From assembly GCA_911728455.2 (NCBI GenBank), contig OU452222.1, positions 4,378,108-4,442,107 on the forward strand: 64,000 nucleotides of DNA, written 5' to 3'. Below the pieces are notes generated by a model, which saw only the letters and a list, made by a program, of their open reading frames with translations, made no database searches and was not told the origin of the DNA. The stretch's first letter is position 1. Every line of letters starts with the position of its first letter. The translations under genes and the position numbers were made by a program. This document shows positions 11,841-24,919 of the stretch, piece by piece. This DNA comes from Marthasterias glacialis. Taxonomy: Eukaryota; Echinodermata; Asteroidea; Forcipulatida; Asteriidae.

Positions 11841-14190
11841 TTCTGTACCGGAAGTGTTTTGGTTTTTTTTGGAGTGAACTACTGTTAAAATCAAGAAACT
11901 AACATTTGAAGACCCCCCCAAATCGCTGTTGCTTATTTTGATTGCCGCGATCGATTTAAGTTTGCTATTAAAGTGCATAAGATTCCCAATGAAAACATCA
12001 AGCCCAGTAATGTACTTTCCATTTTAAGTGATTTTGTTTTTGTTAGTGTTTAGTCAGGAGCTCAGTGTACATAACGTAAGAATTGTTTACGATGCCCATT
12101 TAGTGTGATAAGTAGTTTGGACGTTTGAAACGCAAAGAGTTTGTTATATACGTGCAAATTCAACCCCGCGTGTCATTGTTAAGCGTATACGACGTTACAT
12201 AAGTGAATAATGATGTCATTAAGCTCGCCATTGGTACTTTGCAAGGCAATGTTGTAACGAGCTTGTACAGTGGTCCCAACAAATGAACAGAGAGCCTCTT
12301 CCTGGACTGGATGTACGCCGGCAACTAAACCTAAATGCACTTCGTATTTAGTTGTCGTTTTACACGGATTTTGGATGCGACTTTATGAAACTAGTGCGAA
12401 CACGGAAGCATGCTCAAATGGCGGTTGCTCGAAGTGATTTCAACGCAACACAAGATGGCCAAGTCGCCCCCACCCTCCACTTCACTCAAACCGAATGGCT
12501 GGCTCGGAATGAGGTACGCTATACTTTCTAATAGCTGTATATGAACACAGGATCTTGATCCCAATGTACGTTGGGTTATTATTTGAACATAATTGCACGT
12601 GTCGCACATAATGCACAGTTACACCAAGTTGAATGTACTCGCTGTAATACTCTACGTGTGCATTAAGTGATCAGCTCGCAAGCAATATTCCAATCATGCA
12701 CCCATGCGAAGGTCACCAAACAATTACCCGGCGATTCTCGGGAAGAGGGCATTTTTGCCGGTTTCAGTCTCCATTAAGGGCACACAGGAAAAAATGAAAT
12801 TGGACTTGACTTAAATCTGTTATTATTGTAAGAAAAAAATTAAGAGGTGAGATAATGTTGACGTTGTATATTAACGAGTAAAAAAACGACGTATCGGGGG
12901 TTAGCCAAAATCATGAATATTAGTCATAGTTTGGGACTCTTAGACCTTATGTTCTCGTTGAGAAATTAATATAAACTTTAATAGAAATGTACTACGTCAC
13001 AACGTTGCAAATTTTAGTAACCGTCCAGAAAAAAATTCGAAACTGCTTTGACCCAACACCCGCCCATCCAAAATATTAACTGATTATTCAATGTATTATG
13101 CCTCAGAGATGACCCATTGATTTTTTTTTAGTATGTCACTGCTCTAACAAATCAGAACATTTCATTGGCTTTTAATTTCACAGGCTTCCAGCTGAACTTT
13201 ATTAAGGACTATATGATCAGATATACCATTTTATAGTTGGTAAAAAAATAAATAAATAAAAATGAGGAAAGGGTCAAGAACATAAAATTGTGTACACTGA
13301 TTTTCTGTCTACCGTTTGGATGGACTATCGAGACGATGTCCACCGATGACAATGGAACACTGAGAACAGATAATCTGAAAGAAGCTGTCGGATAATTTTG
13401 TGGTTTTGTTTTTTTAATTTAATTTCGACTTTCATTTATTTCTTTTGACTCACCGACCAACAATTTCGAGGAATAAAAAGCGAAAATTGTCAACACTGGA
13501 ATTTCTGGTCCCTCGGTCACTTGGCGTATATACCCTTTGATTAGGACCCTCGGTCTAGGCTTGCATTTACGTCAAGAACATCGGCTTATTGTTAAAAAAA
13601 TACCACCACGTCCGTAACCTTAATAACATTGTCGTATAATGGTGAAGTTCTTTGCCGAATTGGGGATCCGTAAATGGGCACCACGATCTCTCAAGGTGCC
13701 TATTTACGGGATTCGCAATTCGTCAATTACATTTTTATATTTCTGGATTACAAAGTAACCGACTGTTTCTTTCCTTAAGGGAATATTTCTATTGGGTACC
13801 GGTGTCGCAAGTTTTCCACAAAGCAAACTCACGTTTCTCGACATTTGATTCGAGGAGAAGAATAGATTATCTAATTAGTTAATTATGACTAATGTCATTT
13901 AAGACCCAAATCAATCTTGATGGCAAACCGCTACGCCTACGTTAAGAGGAAAATCTCCCTTTAAGTGTTTGATCTCATTACGGAGGGGGGAATGCAATGA
14001 TAATAATGTCTTAGGATAAAGCCGACTTCTTCACTGTGACTGATAGCTTTAGGCACTTCTTACGTGATGAGTATACAAAACCGTCGACAGGGAAAATTAC
14101 TAATTATTCTGAAATGCGTATATTGGAAGAGAAAGGTCATTCGGTGTTATACCTTTCCTCTCGAGGTCAATAAACACAAGTTTGCGGCAC

Positions 14191-14390
14191 CTAAATCTAG
14201 CCGAGATCTGAATGTAGCACAGGGCTAGATGTAGCACAGGTCTAACTGTAGCACCAACATTGTACCTATGTACAGTCTGCTGTAAACGTAACCACACCCT
14301 GTACCTACGTTTAAGCCAGGTCCAAATCAAGTTGCAGGGTTTCGGCTACATTTAGATCCCGGGCTGAATTCAGTTCCTGGGCTACACACC
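14191..14390. repeat. Foldback array related to the 25-kb TGTAGC repeat
   Basis: The left half has repeats of the AATGTAGCACAGG type and the right half has the opposite orientation (CCTGTACC, GGCTACATTTAG, GGGCTACA). This is the same design and similar words as the larger array at 24920-25545. Confidence 0.6.
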
Positions 14391-14410
14391 TTACAACCCA
14401 TGCGAAGAGA

Positions 14411-14693
14411 TGAGACACTTGTTAGGACACTAGGTGGCAGCAGACTTACCAGGTAAATCCATTGTTCTCGGATATGGGCATGCTCAGAACTACGCAAACA
14501 ATGGAAATTGTTAATTTTATATATGTTTATTTTTTTCTTTGTGTTTGTTTTACGTGTTTAAAAAGTGTATTATTCACTCATGTTGTTTTTAAAATCTCAT
14601 ACGCATTGTTCACATGTGTCGAAGATAATAAATTAACTAAAATAAAACTAAACCTGGTAAGTCTGCTGCCACCTAACGTCTCAAACTCCCCCA
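14411..14693. mobile_element. Second copy of the GGTGGCAGCAGACTTACC MITE, interrupted
   Basis: The left arm at 14424-14460 and the right arm at about 14650-14682 match the copy at 11695-11840. The centre, however, holds about 135 bp of AT-rich DNA not present in the other copy (roughly 14514-14650). Confidence 0.7.
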
Positions 14694-17530
14694 TACTAAG
14701 CTCTCAAGTTTCAGAGAGAACACCGACTAAACAACTTATGTTTTGTCGGTTAATAAACACGCTAGTGTGTGCCTAATTCGATTTGACAAATCGAAATAAC
14801 AAGTGAGTGTTGGATGTATGGATAGTTTTTTGCACATGACAGTATTTTGGACAGAAATATTTCTCAGAGTGAATAGTCCCGATATATCGGCACTATTCGA
14901 TATAGACTTGGTATCGCGATACCAATTCTATAAAGATTGGGAAAATCGTTCATTAATTGTTTCAATCTTAGTCTATACCAACACAGTTGAGGTATTGACA
15001 GTCAAATGGAAATATGCTGACTTCATTGAACTGTTGTTTATTCACTGTTTTCCATATTAATCAACCCAATTAATTACAATATTGTGCACTATCGTAGGAG
15101 TTGAAAACCGTTTCCTGTTCGACAAACAAGACACAACATTCAACTTCCTCGCTTCAAAATCATAACAGACCTGAGATAAAAAAAAAATACTCAATTTGCT
15201 TGATTTTTCGGTGAGTGAACCGCCATTTACGAAAATCGAGGTGCGGAAAAAATGTTGACACGGGGGTTAATACGATTGGGTGGTTCTGTAGATTGCGTCT
15301 ATCACCAAGAATTAGCACATAGACTCTCCGCTTGATTGTTCTGTAGAAGACTGATGAGCGACCCCTGTGGAAAGCACGCGTGGATAATCGCTTTCAATTA
15401 TGTTGCCGAGGCACATATTTTTGAGGGCGCCAAAATCCTGTAGGCTTTTAAGCGCGCTGTCGACTGCTTCTATTCTTTCTTCTGTTGGTACAGTGTAAAG
15501 GGGACATGTCATCGGAGGGGGGGGGGGGCTAAAATTTGAGGGAAATACAGATTCGTGAGTTTATTTCTTGGCGGCACCTAAACAATCAGTTCATTCTGCA
15601 TATTAGACTCAAGCCGCGGTTTTGATACTCTAGCAGGCGTTGAAGTGGTACCGGCCGCATTTATTACTCTCTCCCAACCTAGGATTTGGCGCGCAGATCT
15701 CTTAATAACAACACACATTGACGAAATAGCAGAGCCAAGTAATCTCGAGCCGAGAGGTTTCAAACGCTCGTTTCAGCGCGGGCTTGCTCGCTCGCTGAGG
15801 CGGAGGTAAGACAAAAATCTTCGGTCTGCAGATAAACCCCCAGTGAGAGGGAGGACCTAGCCAACCGGACATAACATTCAATCTATATTGGGCCCGGCAT
15901 CAGCGCCTGGGCCCCCCGTACAAGATTGCAATTGCAGATTGGATTTAGACGAACGCGGGAGGAGCTTACACGGAAATATGATTTTATTTTTTATCTAATG
16001 TCCGTAGAAAGCACCCAGGAGAGCAAGCCTCATGGGCCCTTACATCACTAAAATAAAATAAAAAAGTTGAAAGCCCTATGCACGATTCCCAGCCAAAGCA
16101 CCACCCGCAGTCTGTTGCCAAGTTCGTGTGGCTGAGACACGAAACAGCCGTCTGCCTTAAGTGCTATCTTCTTCAATAATCTATTGAAAATCATGTAATT
16201 CATGGACTGTGAAGCGATATTTTTTTTATCTTTGAATTTTCCTCGTCTTTCAAAATACATAAATAATGCAGAATAAAGATTGTGTTCTCGTAATAAACTG
16301 TACACAACAACAACAGAATTCATCTGTCTGTAAAGAAGATAACAAAAATAAATACATCAATACACAAGAAAAAAACAAACAAAACAATATAGAACTCTGT
16401 AAGTGTTATTACTAGTATTTTAATTAATTAATTAACCGTTATAACTTCAGGATGAAAACAAACAGAAAATAAAGCAACTAAAAAAATTGAATGAAATAAG
16501 ACAATTGAGAATGATTGGACAAACAAATAGAGCACAGTGAGATGAGTTGAGGGTAGAATGGAAATAGAGGAAAGTGGAGGGGACGGGTACATGAGAAACA
16601 AAGACAACCCATTTGAAGCTGACCGGGATTAACTCTAAGATTACACTCGGTTCATGCTGAAACTCCAAATCAATCAAGTCCTAAAGCAAATTCATTTTTT
16701 TATGTCAATCCAGTTTGTCCTCATCTTATGGCCGCCCGCGTCATGAGAACTTCATTTTCCACTTTCTGCTTTGGTTTACAAATACATTATACTATACACA
16801 CAACAAAACGTCAACCAATTTCCCAAAAAGGAATCCGCCTCTTTTTGCCCCCTTCCTAGTCTGGCCATACTCATCCTGAGCCGCGCCACTGCCAATCCCA
16901 TTTCAAAACATTAGGTGGTCAATTTGTATCCGCAGTAGTGGCCCCCACCCCCTTTGAACATCAGTTGATCAAGATTGTGATTTTTTTTCCCGGGCGGGAG
17001 GCAGCTAGCCAAGTCGGCTTTCGCCTTTCTAGAGTTTGTACACAATATCGAGTTTTGAGATGGTGGGTGACGAACTCAGTTATGGGGACGAGGTCATTTT
17101 GCTGGCGTCGAGTTGTTTCGGTGCCGAGGCTGCTCGGGGCAGCCAGTCTAATTTACAGTTCGCAACCTCCATCCCGCCGTTCCGACTTTGTACATAATTC
17201 ACCACAGGATAAAACAAAACTGGTTTTAATTCTACTCTAAGTAATTCCTTTTGGTAACTGGTGGCTCGAATTGCAGTTCTTTGGTGTTAATTTAAAGCTC
17301 AACTCGCCGTCTAATTTGTTGGATTGTTCTAGTTTTGGCGAGGGGGGTGGCGTATAGCCCGAGTAATAATGCTTGAAATTCCATCGTGTCTGTTTTAAGC
17401 GCCGGGCACAATGCACAGCGCGTGTATGGCCAGTGGCACTCAATTTCTCTTTAGATTATTGTGACCACGTGCTCGTATTTAGTAGATTGCTTGAAGGACG
17501 GAGGGGTGGCCGGTCCCCCCTGTGACATTT
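14694..17530. other. No gene recognised
   Basis: Two neighbouring minus-strand open frames (15763-15578 and 15512-15312) read like protein but match nothing I know. They are in different frames. CpG is locally more frequent at about 15600-15800. Confidence 0.4.
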
Positions 17531-17534
17531 ACTT

Positions 17535-18310
17535 ATGCAAATGAGCAAATTAGCATAAATATTCACCTACCACGGCTGACAATGTGGTGCACGTTGCTGT
17601 TTTTTCATGTACAATCTTTTTGCAAATAACACCGTACAGTTAGAATAATGGGCAAATATAGCTGTTTTTGTTGTGAGGCAAAGTTGAAAACTAGCATAAA
17701 AGTAAGGTGAAAAAAATGTTATTTTATCAGGTGCCAAATGTATGCAAATTACGCAGTTATAATTATGATTAAACACAACACTTGTTTATGTTGTAGCTTA
17801 ACTATAGAAATGATGGCACATCGTCGGTAATCACGACCTTTCAAAGAAACTTTCGTGTGATTATTGTGAGTTGTCCATCTTCACTGCAGTTATTACGGAA
17901 CACTGGGAATGTTACAAAATAACCGTTGACTGATAATAGCTTTGTAACCTTGAGGTGAACAATGCAACTCCTCACGGTCAGCTTACTGCAAATAAAACAA
18001 TTCCCACTCGCGTTTCCTTAGCATAAACACTGGTCATGAACCGACTTTTATGCAAATCAGGCCACACAATAGCCACACACATTGCGACATGCTGGCCTTG
18101 GACGTTGTTAACATTCACGTAACGGCTTTATGCAAATCAGACAATTAACATAGCCTTACTCTTTGCGTATCCACTCTGCTGATTTCTGCTCGTGTCTATG
18201 CACCGCCTCTCTGTAAATCAAACTATTGGCATGATAACCCTATTCATATAGCGTTTCCTTGCAGTGAACTTGTGTCTGTTCATGTACGGACTTTATGTTA
18301 ATGAACAGTA
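17535..18310 (+). repeat. Degenerate repeat region carrying ATGCAAAT octamers, partly on an 80-bp period
   Basis: Perfect ATGCAAAT occurs at 17535, 17742, 18050 and 18130. The last two, plus CTGTAAATC near 18211 and ATGTTAAT at 18294, lie 80-84 bp apart in recurring context (an ACCGACTTTTATGCAAAT-like core, and GCGTTTCCTT before two of the units). It looks like an old tandem repeat whose unit contains an octamer (POU-factor) motif. Any regulatory role is inference. Confidence 0.5.
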
Positions 18311-21300
18311 GGGCGTCTCGTGATTTCCATTAGTCTGCAATTACTACGTATACAAGTCTTGCATGAAATTCAGTGACCTTCAATAAACCAGCACCATTCA
18401 GCTTCACCTACAAAGGTATTTACATACATTATATTTGTTCAAATATATATATGTGTATGTGTGTGGCTGTTTAAGCACTACATACGAAGTGTGGACCTGA
18501 TAACGAAAGATGTCCACGCTGTGTAGGAACTTGAAAACACCGTGCGGACTTACACACGTCTACACAATGTTTTCACGAATTAGATATACTTGTTTTACTC
18601 AAAAAGGAAGCATTTTTCTGTACAGCATTGCAAAGCTCAAGACTGAGTATTATATAAAAGGGATCGGGTGTCCTAAAACCAGCTCTCAAAACACTCTCTT
18701 ACAGAAATGGCGGTGGTTTTAAAGATTTCTTGCTCTTAACTGCAGGATGACAAAGGAATGTCTATACACAGTGTATGTCACAAAGGACAGTTTGGGTCTG
18801 TGTTTGCGTCGAAACGTAGCGTTCCATTGATTTTATTGTCAAAATAAAAGTACAATCAGATTATACTGATATCATGAATTCCATTACAGCCTGCCAAAGA
18901 CATTCCCCAATCGGTGAGTTTGTCCCATTAAAAAAAATCCTTAAGAGTCATTTTGCCTAAATTGATCTGGCTGGTGTGTGCACTTTCAGGTCTCTAAATT
19001 CCCAAAGTTTTTTCTTTCCTTCCCAGGTAGTGGGGAAAAAAACCTAAAACATCGATCTGTGAAGGAGCCAGCGATTCTTCTTTATTCTGAGACCACCGCG
19101 CAACCCCCCCCCCCTTTCCCAACTCAATAAAAAGCGCTTTCATGGGAGAACAAAATGTAATTACGACGGGTCGGCTAAATATAGTGCAGACGTCAGCAAT
19201 TGCATTCGATTCCTTGTGCATTAGCGCCTCCTTTTTCGGCATTTCTGCCTTTTGCTGTTCCTCTATCCAGGAATACATTTGCCGCACTGAGGAATAAGTT
19301 TGTCTGGTGGTGTAAACACGGAACAGACACAGGATGAATTTGAAAGCATGGGTTTCTCGCTCTGTTTCCTTGTTTTCTTTTTACAAGATACAAATAAAAT
19401 AAGCATTGTTGTTCGAAGGCATTGCAGTTGGTCAACCTCGTGAGTATTCTCAAATTATACAATTTATATAGCAACGGGTCGTTGGCAGTGGACAGTGACA
19501 AACGCACGCCGTCTCTGCTTGCCGGTGCCTTCCTCGGCTGAATGCTTGACCTCTACCGATTGAGTTGCTCCAAATTAAATGTCATAGCGATTTTTCGCCG
19601 TCATGAGATATATTGGATCAAATATTCCGAGACGTAGGATACCAGTGTACTCTGTCAATTCCTGCGGAGGGAATGTGTGTATATAGAACACACGTGGGTT
19701 GCAGTAAAGGGTCCGTTACCTGAAGCGGATGGGCCCGTAGCTAAACTCAGGCAGAGCTGTTAAAAAAGGGGGGGGGGGGACAAAACAAAAAAAAACACGT
19801 CTGCATAATATAGTCGGGTACCCTGATTTTGTTCCCTTCTTTTTTCTTTTTTTGTACATACGATAGGCCGTGTCTGGTTGTCGGCCACGGCTAAGGCTGT
19901 GGCTAATGTTAAGGACAGTCTTTGCTTTGAAGTGCGTGGATCCAGTCGCAGCGGCAAGCCGCTCAGTCGAACACGGCCGTATAGACTTTGCTTACTATTA
20001 TGTTGGGGTGTTGGACGAGTTGTACGGGTAAAAAGAAACTGTACGAGTTCTTCTTGACTTCCCGTTTGACAATTATATATCTGGGGTTGTAGTTTTGGTA
20101 TAGGACTGTTTTTCTCAGTAAGGGGAATTGCCAGTTAGTATTAGATTTTTTTTTACAAAGGTAGAGTCGTTTGTCTCCTGAGGTAGAGTCGTTTGTCCTC
20201 CCAAACCTAACCAATGCCAGCAGGGTTAGACTTAAGGTTCTGTTGGCGTGACGGACGTATCTAATGTAGTTTGGCCACTGGCCTGATGATCATTTTCCCA
20301 TTTTTTCCCACTCTGTAAAAAAGTGTTGGGCGCTTTTGATCATTTAAATGTGAAGGACACAAAATAAAATGTTGAATTATTATAATTGTTAATGTGTTTT
20401 TTTACGCTGGTCGGTGAGTCTGTGGGTTGGTCTGCTCCGTCCCTCAGTTTTGGTTGTTTGGTGTTGTCGGTGTTTCCAAAAAGGTCATTCCACTTTGGTC
20501 TACGCGGACACCATGCCGTCATTGATCAGAAGGTTCCCACGGGTATGTGGTAAAAGGTTTTCTGACCGTCAACGGTCAGGGCAAGCCACATTCAACGACT
20601 CAATAGATCGACCATTTCCACGCAATTCCTGATGAACGTCTCTTCCCTAAAACCCCGTCAAATCTTTACCACGTGATTTCTTCACATAAAAGAAAATGTC
20701 AGTGCAGCCTTGTGAAAACATTAAAACCACTCAACGTTTTTTTTATTTTTGTATTTGCTTTTTTTTCTTTTTTTTTTTTATTAAAAGGGTTTATTTGTTT
20801 GCGTGTGTCTAACAAGACATGTCGTTGTCATTGTTCAATGGCACGACCTTCTACTGCTTTTCTCCAACTTCTCAATTAGAAAATAGTAGTTTTAAAGATT
20901 CTAATCATTCAACGAAGGGCCTTTCTCTCACCCGACCAAATCGATCAGAATAAAGAAAGCCATCTTCTCACCAAACGCTTAAAAAAACATGACTGTACAA
21001 CTGAACAGTTGAGATATTTTTTTCCCCCAGCGGCTGCGACGACACTCAGTCCGAGTTTTAAATGCATTATTTGGTTGCATGGGGTAGACGACCGTTTTAT
21101 AGGGAATCTTATTTAGTGGGGACGAACAGGCGCAGATAAAAAAAAAAGCCCGGGTAAATTGCACAGTCGGTACCCATCGTGTGAGAGTAAAGTACCACGA
21201 CTTCGTGAATTTTCTCAAACCAGTTTTTAATGAGAGACCACTTTGTCCCATGCATGACTGATGCGCTCTTAACGCTTCCTACATATAATGAATCTTTTTA

Positions 21301-23318
21301 TATGTACACTTTACAGGGTGGGTTTGAGTGGCTTCCCCCCCCCCACGTGACCCGGGATAAAAGTCACACGAGTGAGATGCGCCAAGAGTCGAACGAACCA
21401 CCATACGCCTTCTCCTGTCAGTTGGTGGGACAACACATGTCAAAGGTCAGAATTCAACCTTTGTTTTATTTACAGCAACAATGTTTAACAGATAATTTGT
21501 TTACCAAGAAAGTTTGTATTTATGAAGCACTCATAAGTCGGTTAGCGTTGATTACCGTCCTGCAAAACAGCGCTGATTGTCTCCCGAAATTATTACTAGC
21601 TGTTCCGACCCGAAGTCGGAACAACTTTTGTTTGCGTTAAGACTTTTACTATTATTATTATTATACTTTCCGCAAAAAACCTGTTGACTTAACACATGAC
21701 GTTTCTTAGCCACAAAAGTTCTTGTTAGACCTGTCAGAAAGTGAAAAATCCTAAGGCACATGAAAGCTTATTCATTGACTTAGTTTCTAAATGTCGTTAG
21801 ATTGAAATATATAATTCGTTAACCACGTGACGGCAATTGGAATACTTAATTATTATTATTATTGTGGTTTATTGCTAAAAACAAAATTGCAGCGGCGGAG
21901 CCGAGTTGAGATGAATTTACTTTATGACGTCAAGTGCTTTATGTCAAAAGAACAAAAACAGCTCTAAAAAGAAATTACCTTCTGGTTACCACTTACGTAA
22001 GGTAGATCTCACAAAATGTCCTGGCTGGTAATCTACCTCTGCTAGGTTGAACCAGCCTACTGGGCCGATTTGTTTTGGTCGGATTTGAATCACAACTCGG
22101 CTGGCTCAAGTGCCTGCGTCTGCACGTTTTCACAGAGTTTTTGAGCACAAAAAACATCTAAGCACAAAATGGTTACCGACCCAAATGCCAAATCATGCTC
22201 TGAATCCGCTTAACTCTAAGAAATTGGAACCTGATGTTTTTTGCGCACATCATGTTTTTGGGTGTTCTTGCTAGATTACAAACCGTAAACTTGTAACAGT
22301 CCAGCCCGATTGCGCGGTTACATTCCCCCGCCAGATGCTTTTTTTTTCAACTTGACAGAGCCAAAGAGTTTGCTTTCATGGCGTATCTTAACGAAGATTT
22401 TCTCGCGTTTTTCCCCCCTTTTTCTTCTCTCTTTAACCACCACACTCAGCGAGTGAGCCACCCGCACTGCACATTTCAATCACTTGCCGGAATTGTATAT
22501 GGCACACTTTGGTGACAGAACAATTTCTTGAGGGAAATCATGGAGAAGGTAAAAAACAAAATGGGCCCGTCACGTCATCGTCCGTGCATCGGTCTGATGA
22601 GGCTGTACTCATCAGCCTTCAAGGAGACGAAGAAGAAGAAGAAGACAAATAGTCATGGCTTGCGAAGCAGTTGAATATAAATTCCCAAGCCCTCTTCGAA
22701 TAATAATTCTCCATCAGTTACCCAACTCAATTGTGAGAAACGTCGCAATTACTTTGTACGCAGGAAACCTGGGGTTTTTTTTCTTTTTCTTTTTCATCTT
22801 CTCCTTTTTTTCTTTTCTTTTTTTGGCGAGGGACTGTTCCGCCGGACCAATAATCAGGCAATCATATTGTCTGTTCTGATTGCATTGGTTCCGTTTTTGT
22901 CTTTTGTGGGCTTCAATTCTACCAAATTACTGCAGACAAAAGTGTAATAAAACGAGGTTTGGGAGACCATTGAAGGAAACGACAGAAACACGCAGACCAA
23001 CTATTATTCTACAATCTTTTCAGTTCGTGGCCATTTCACGGTGACATTTCATATCAAACGCTACTTGCAAGGAGTTTTGAAAAGTGAATACGGATGCCTC
23101 TTAAGATCAACTGCTTAAGTCTGTTGAAATCATTTCGGTTGGGTGAAACTGTGCTTGGTGACGCTTATGCACTGAGCACTATTTTGTAATGTGCCTGCCG
23201 ATTCGCAGAAGAGGGCGCTGTCTAAATGTAACTATGACGTGTCCATGCACACGTACAATGGCTGCAAAACTCTCGGTGGTCTCGTCAAAATGTAAACGCT
23301 TAGTTAAAAACGTTAGCT
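18311..23318. other. No gene recognised
   Basis: Short open frames only. The notable piece is a half-copy of the GGCCGTGTC...CACGGCT repeat at about 19865-19912. Homopolymers occur near 19103-19113 and 19767-19779, and T-rich runs at 20738-20782 and 22773-22824. Confidence 0.45.
19865..19912 (+). repeat. Half-copy of the GGCCGTGTCC / ACGGCTACGGCT repeat family
   Basis: The sequence AGGCCGTGTCTGGTTGTCGG and the alternating ACGGCTAAGGCTGTGGCTA match the arms of the inverted-repeat copies at 44630-44752 and 57764-57891. Confidence 0.45.
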
Positions 23319-23743
23319 TAATAATAATAATAATACGCAGTTTTTATATAGCGCTTTATCACACCCTAAGGGCGTCTCAGAGCGCTCAGTATTTTTTCCT
23401 GCAAGGTATGATGAGTTACGTTTTTTGAAGTATGAGACCTGTTCCTTTACATAGCACCATGTAACGGTTTACAAGGTGCTGTGGCGCAATCTGCAGCCGA
23501 TCAAACCAGGAACACCGGGGCGAACCCCTTCTCATTGCGATAAGTGCCACTGGGTTCTTTTTCGTGCATTACACAATACACGGGACCAATGGCTTAACGT
23601 CCCATCCGAAGGACGAAGCAATAATGGTTAAGTGTCTTCCTTAAGGACACAAGTGTCACGATCGGGACTCGAACCCGCACTCTGCTGATCAGAAACACCA
23701 GAGCTTGAGTCCGGTGATCTTATCCACTCGGCCACGACACGCC
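23319..23743 (-). mobile_element. Nearly complete tRNA-Leu-derived SINE
   Basis: On the minus strand the head starts at 23743 and has an A box (TGGCCGAGTGG), a GACTCAAGCTCTGG anticodon region like tRNA-Leu(CAA), a class II long variable arm and a B box (GGTTCGAGTCCC). A roughly 300-bp body follows, then an AGCGCTATATAAAAACTGCG end and a (TTA)n tail at 23319-23335. That tail resembles LINE 3' ends and is probably where a partner LINE reverse transcriptase primes. No coding capacity. A fragment of a similar head lies at about 62765-62880. Confidence 0.85.
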
Positions 23744-24919
23744 ACTGTAACGAAACCCCCTTTTTCGGTGACGTAACCAGACATTTTCATTTGGGGTGAG
23801 GGGGGAAGTGGGGGCAAGGGTGCTATTTAATGTGCGTCTACATCTATCTACATCAATGACAGTTCTCATCAAAGCCTGTTCATCATCTCATTGAGGTTAT
23901 GAACCCAAGCCCCCCACCCCCGGGCTTCCTCTGGTTACGCCACTGCCCTTTTTGCAACTCGCTTTCTCGTGCTAAGAAGAGGACGCCCCCTCGTTGCAAG
24001 CAACAAGGCGGTATACCACACTTGAAAGAGTCTTCCGTAATTGCTTTTAGATTAAGAATTCATGGCCCTAGAGATTGCACAGGGCTTAGGGTAATGTACA
24101 GTATTGGATGTATATAAATAAAATTGGATTTTAATATAAACTATGGGCGGGTAAAGAAAACAGGAGCTTTTTACTTTAAACATATAACCATCAAATATAC
24201 CAAGATTCGCTTAACCTTTTGCTTTAATCCCACGAGAGGGTCTAGTCTGATACTTAAACAAACAGATTTCAACCATAACCATGTTATTCCTTATGCTGAC
24301 AGTGAACACTGTCAAAATGTATAATCCGGTAACTTTCCAAAGGTACTTTCTCCTGAAGTTATTACCAGGTGTTTTCCACTTATTTAGCTGAATTATTAGC
24401 AGGGGCCTTCATCTCCATATACAATCCAATATGCCGAATCATTAGAGACATAAGTATGATAACTATGGATCCAGAGATTGCATATTAATTGATGATTAAA
24501 CTTTATAGCGAACACTTTGCCAGAAGAACTTGCTCCAACGGCTTGTACGTTCCCAGCGTAGTGCTGATGGTGGATAAAACCGTTCCTTCACAGGGAGCGA
24601 ATGGTGAAAACATGTTTATTTTATAATAGTTCTGTGGGGATATGTTACTTTTCATTGCAGGTCAGCCTATAGAGTATTTGTATGGTAGGAGTACTGTTGT
24701 CTCAGAATTGCACCCCTTTCATAAGGTGTGCACTTCCTGAAAACCCTTCCCCATATTGTCCTTTTTTTATAATCTCATCGAATGTAGTGTCATTTGATAA
24801 ATTTATGTGGTAGAAGTTTAGTTTGTTTTTGTTATAGTCGTCGAACACGTTTGAAACATTCTTTTCACAAGCCTTTATTTTGTTAGCACCTGTGCGGCCC
24901 CCTAAAGGAGCCAAAGACT
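23744..24919. other. No gene recognised
   Basis: AT-rich DNA with short open frames; no repeat assigned by eye. Confidence 0.4.

Noticed and set aside
15312..15763. Two minus-strand protein-like open frames as exons
   Set aside because: They are in different frames with no consensus donor or acceptor between them, and I know no matching family.
23650..23743. Functional tRNA-Leu gene
   Set aside because: The tRNA-like part continues without a terminator into a SINE body and tail, and stem positions are imperfect.
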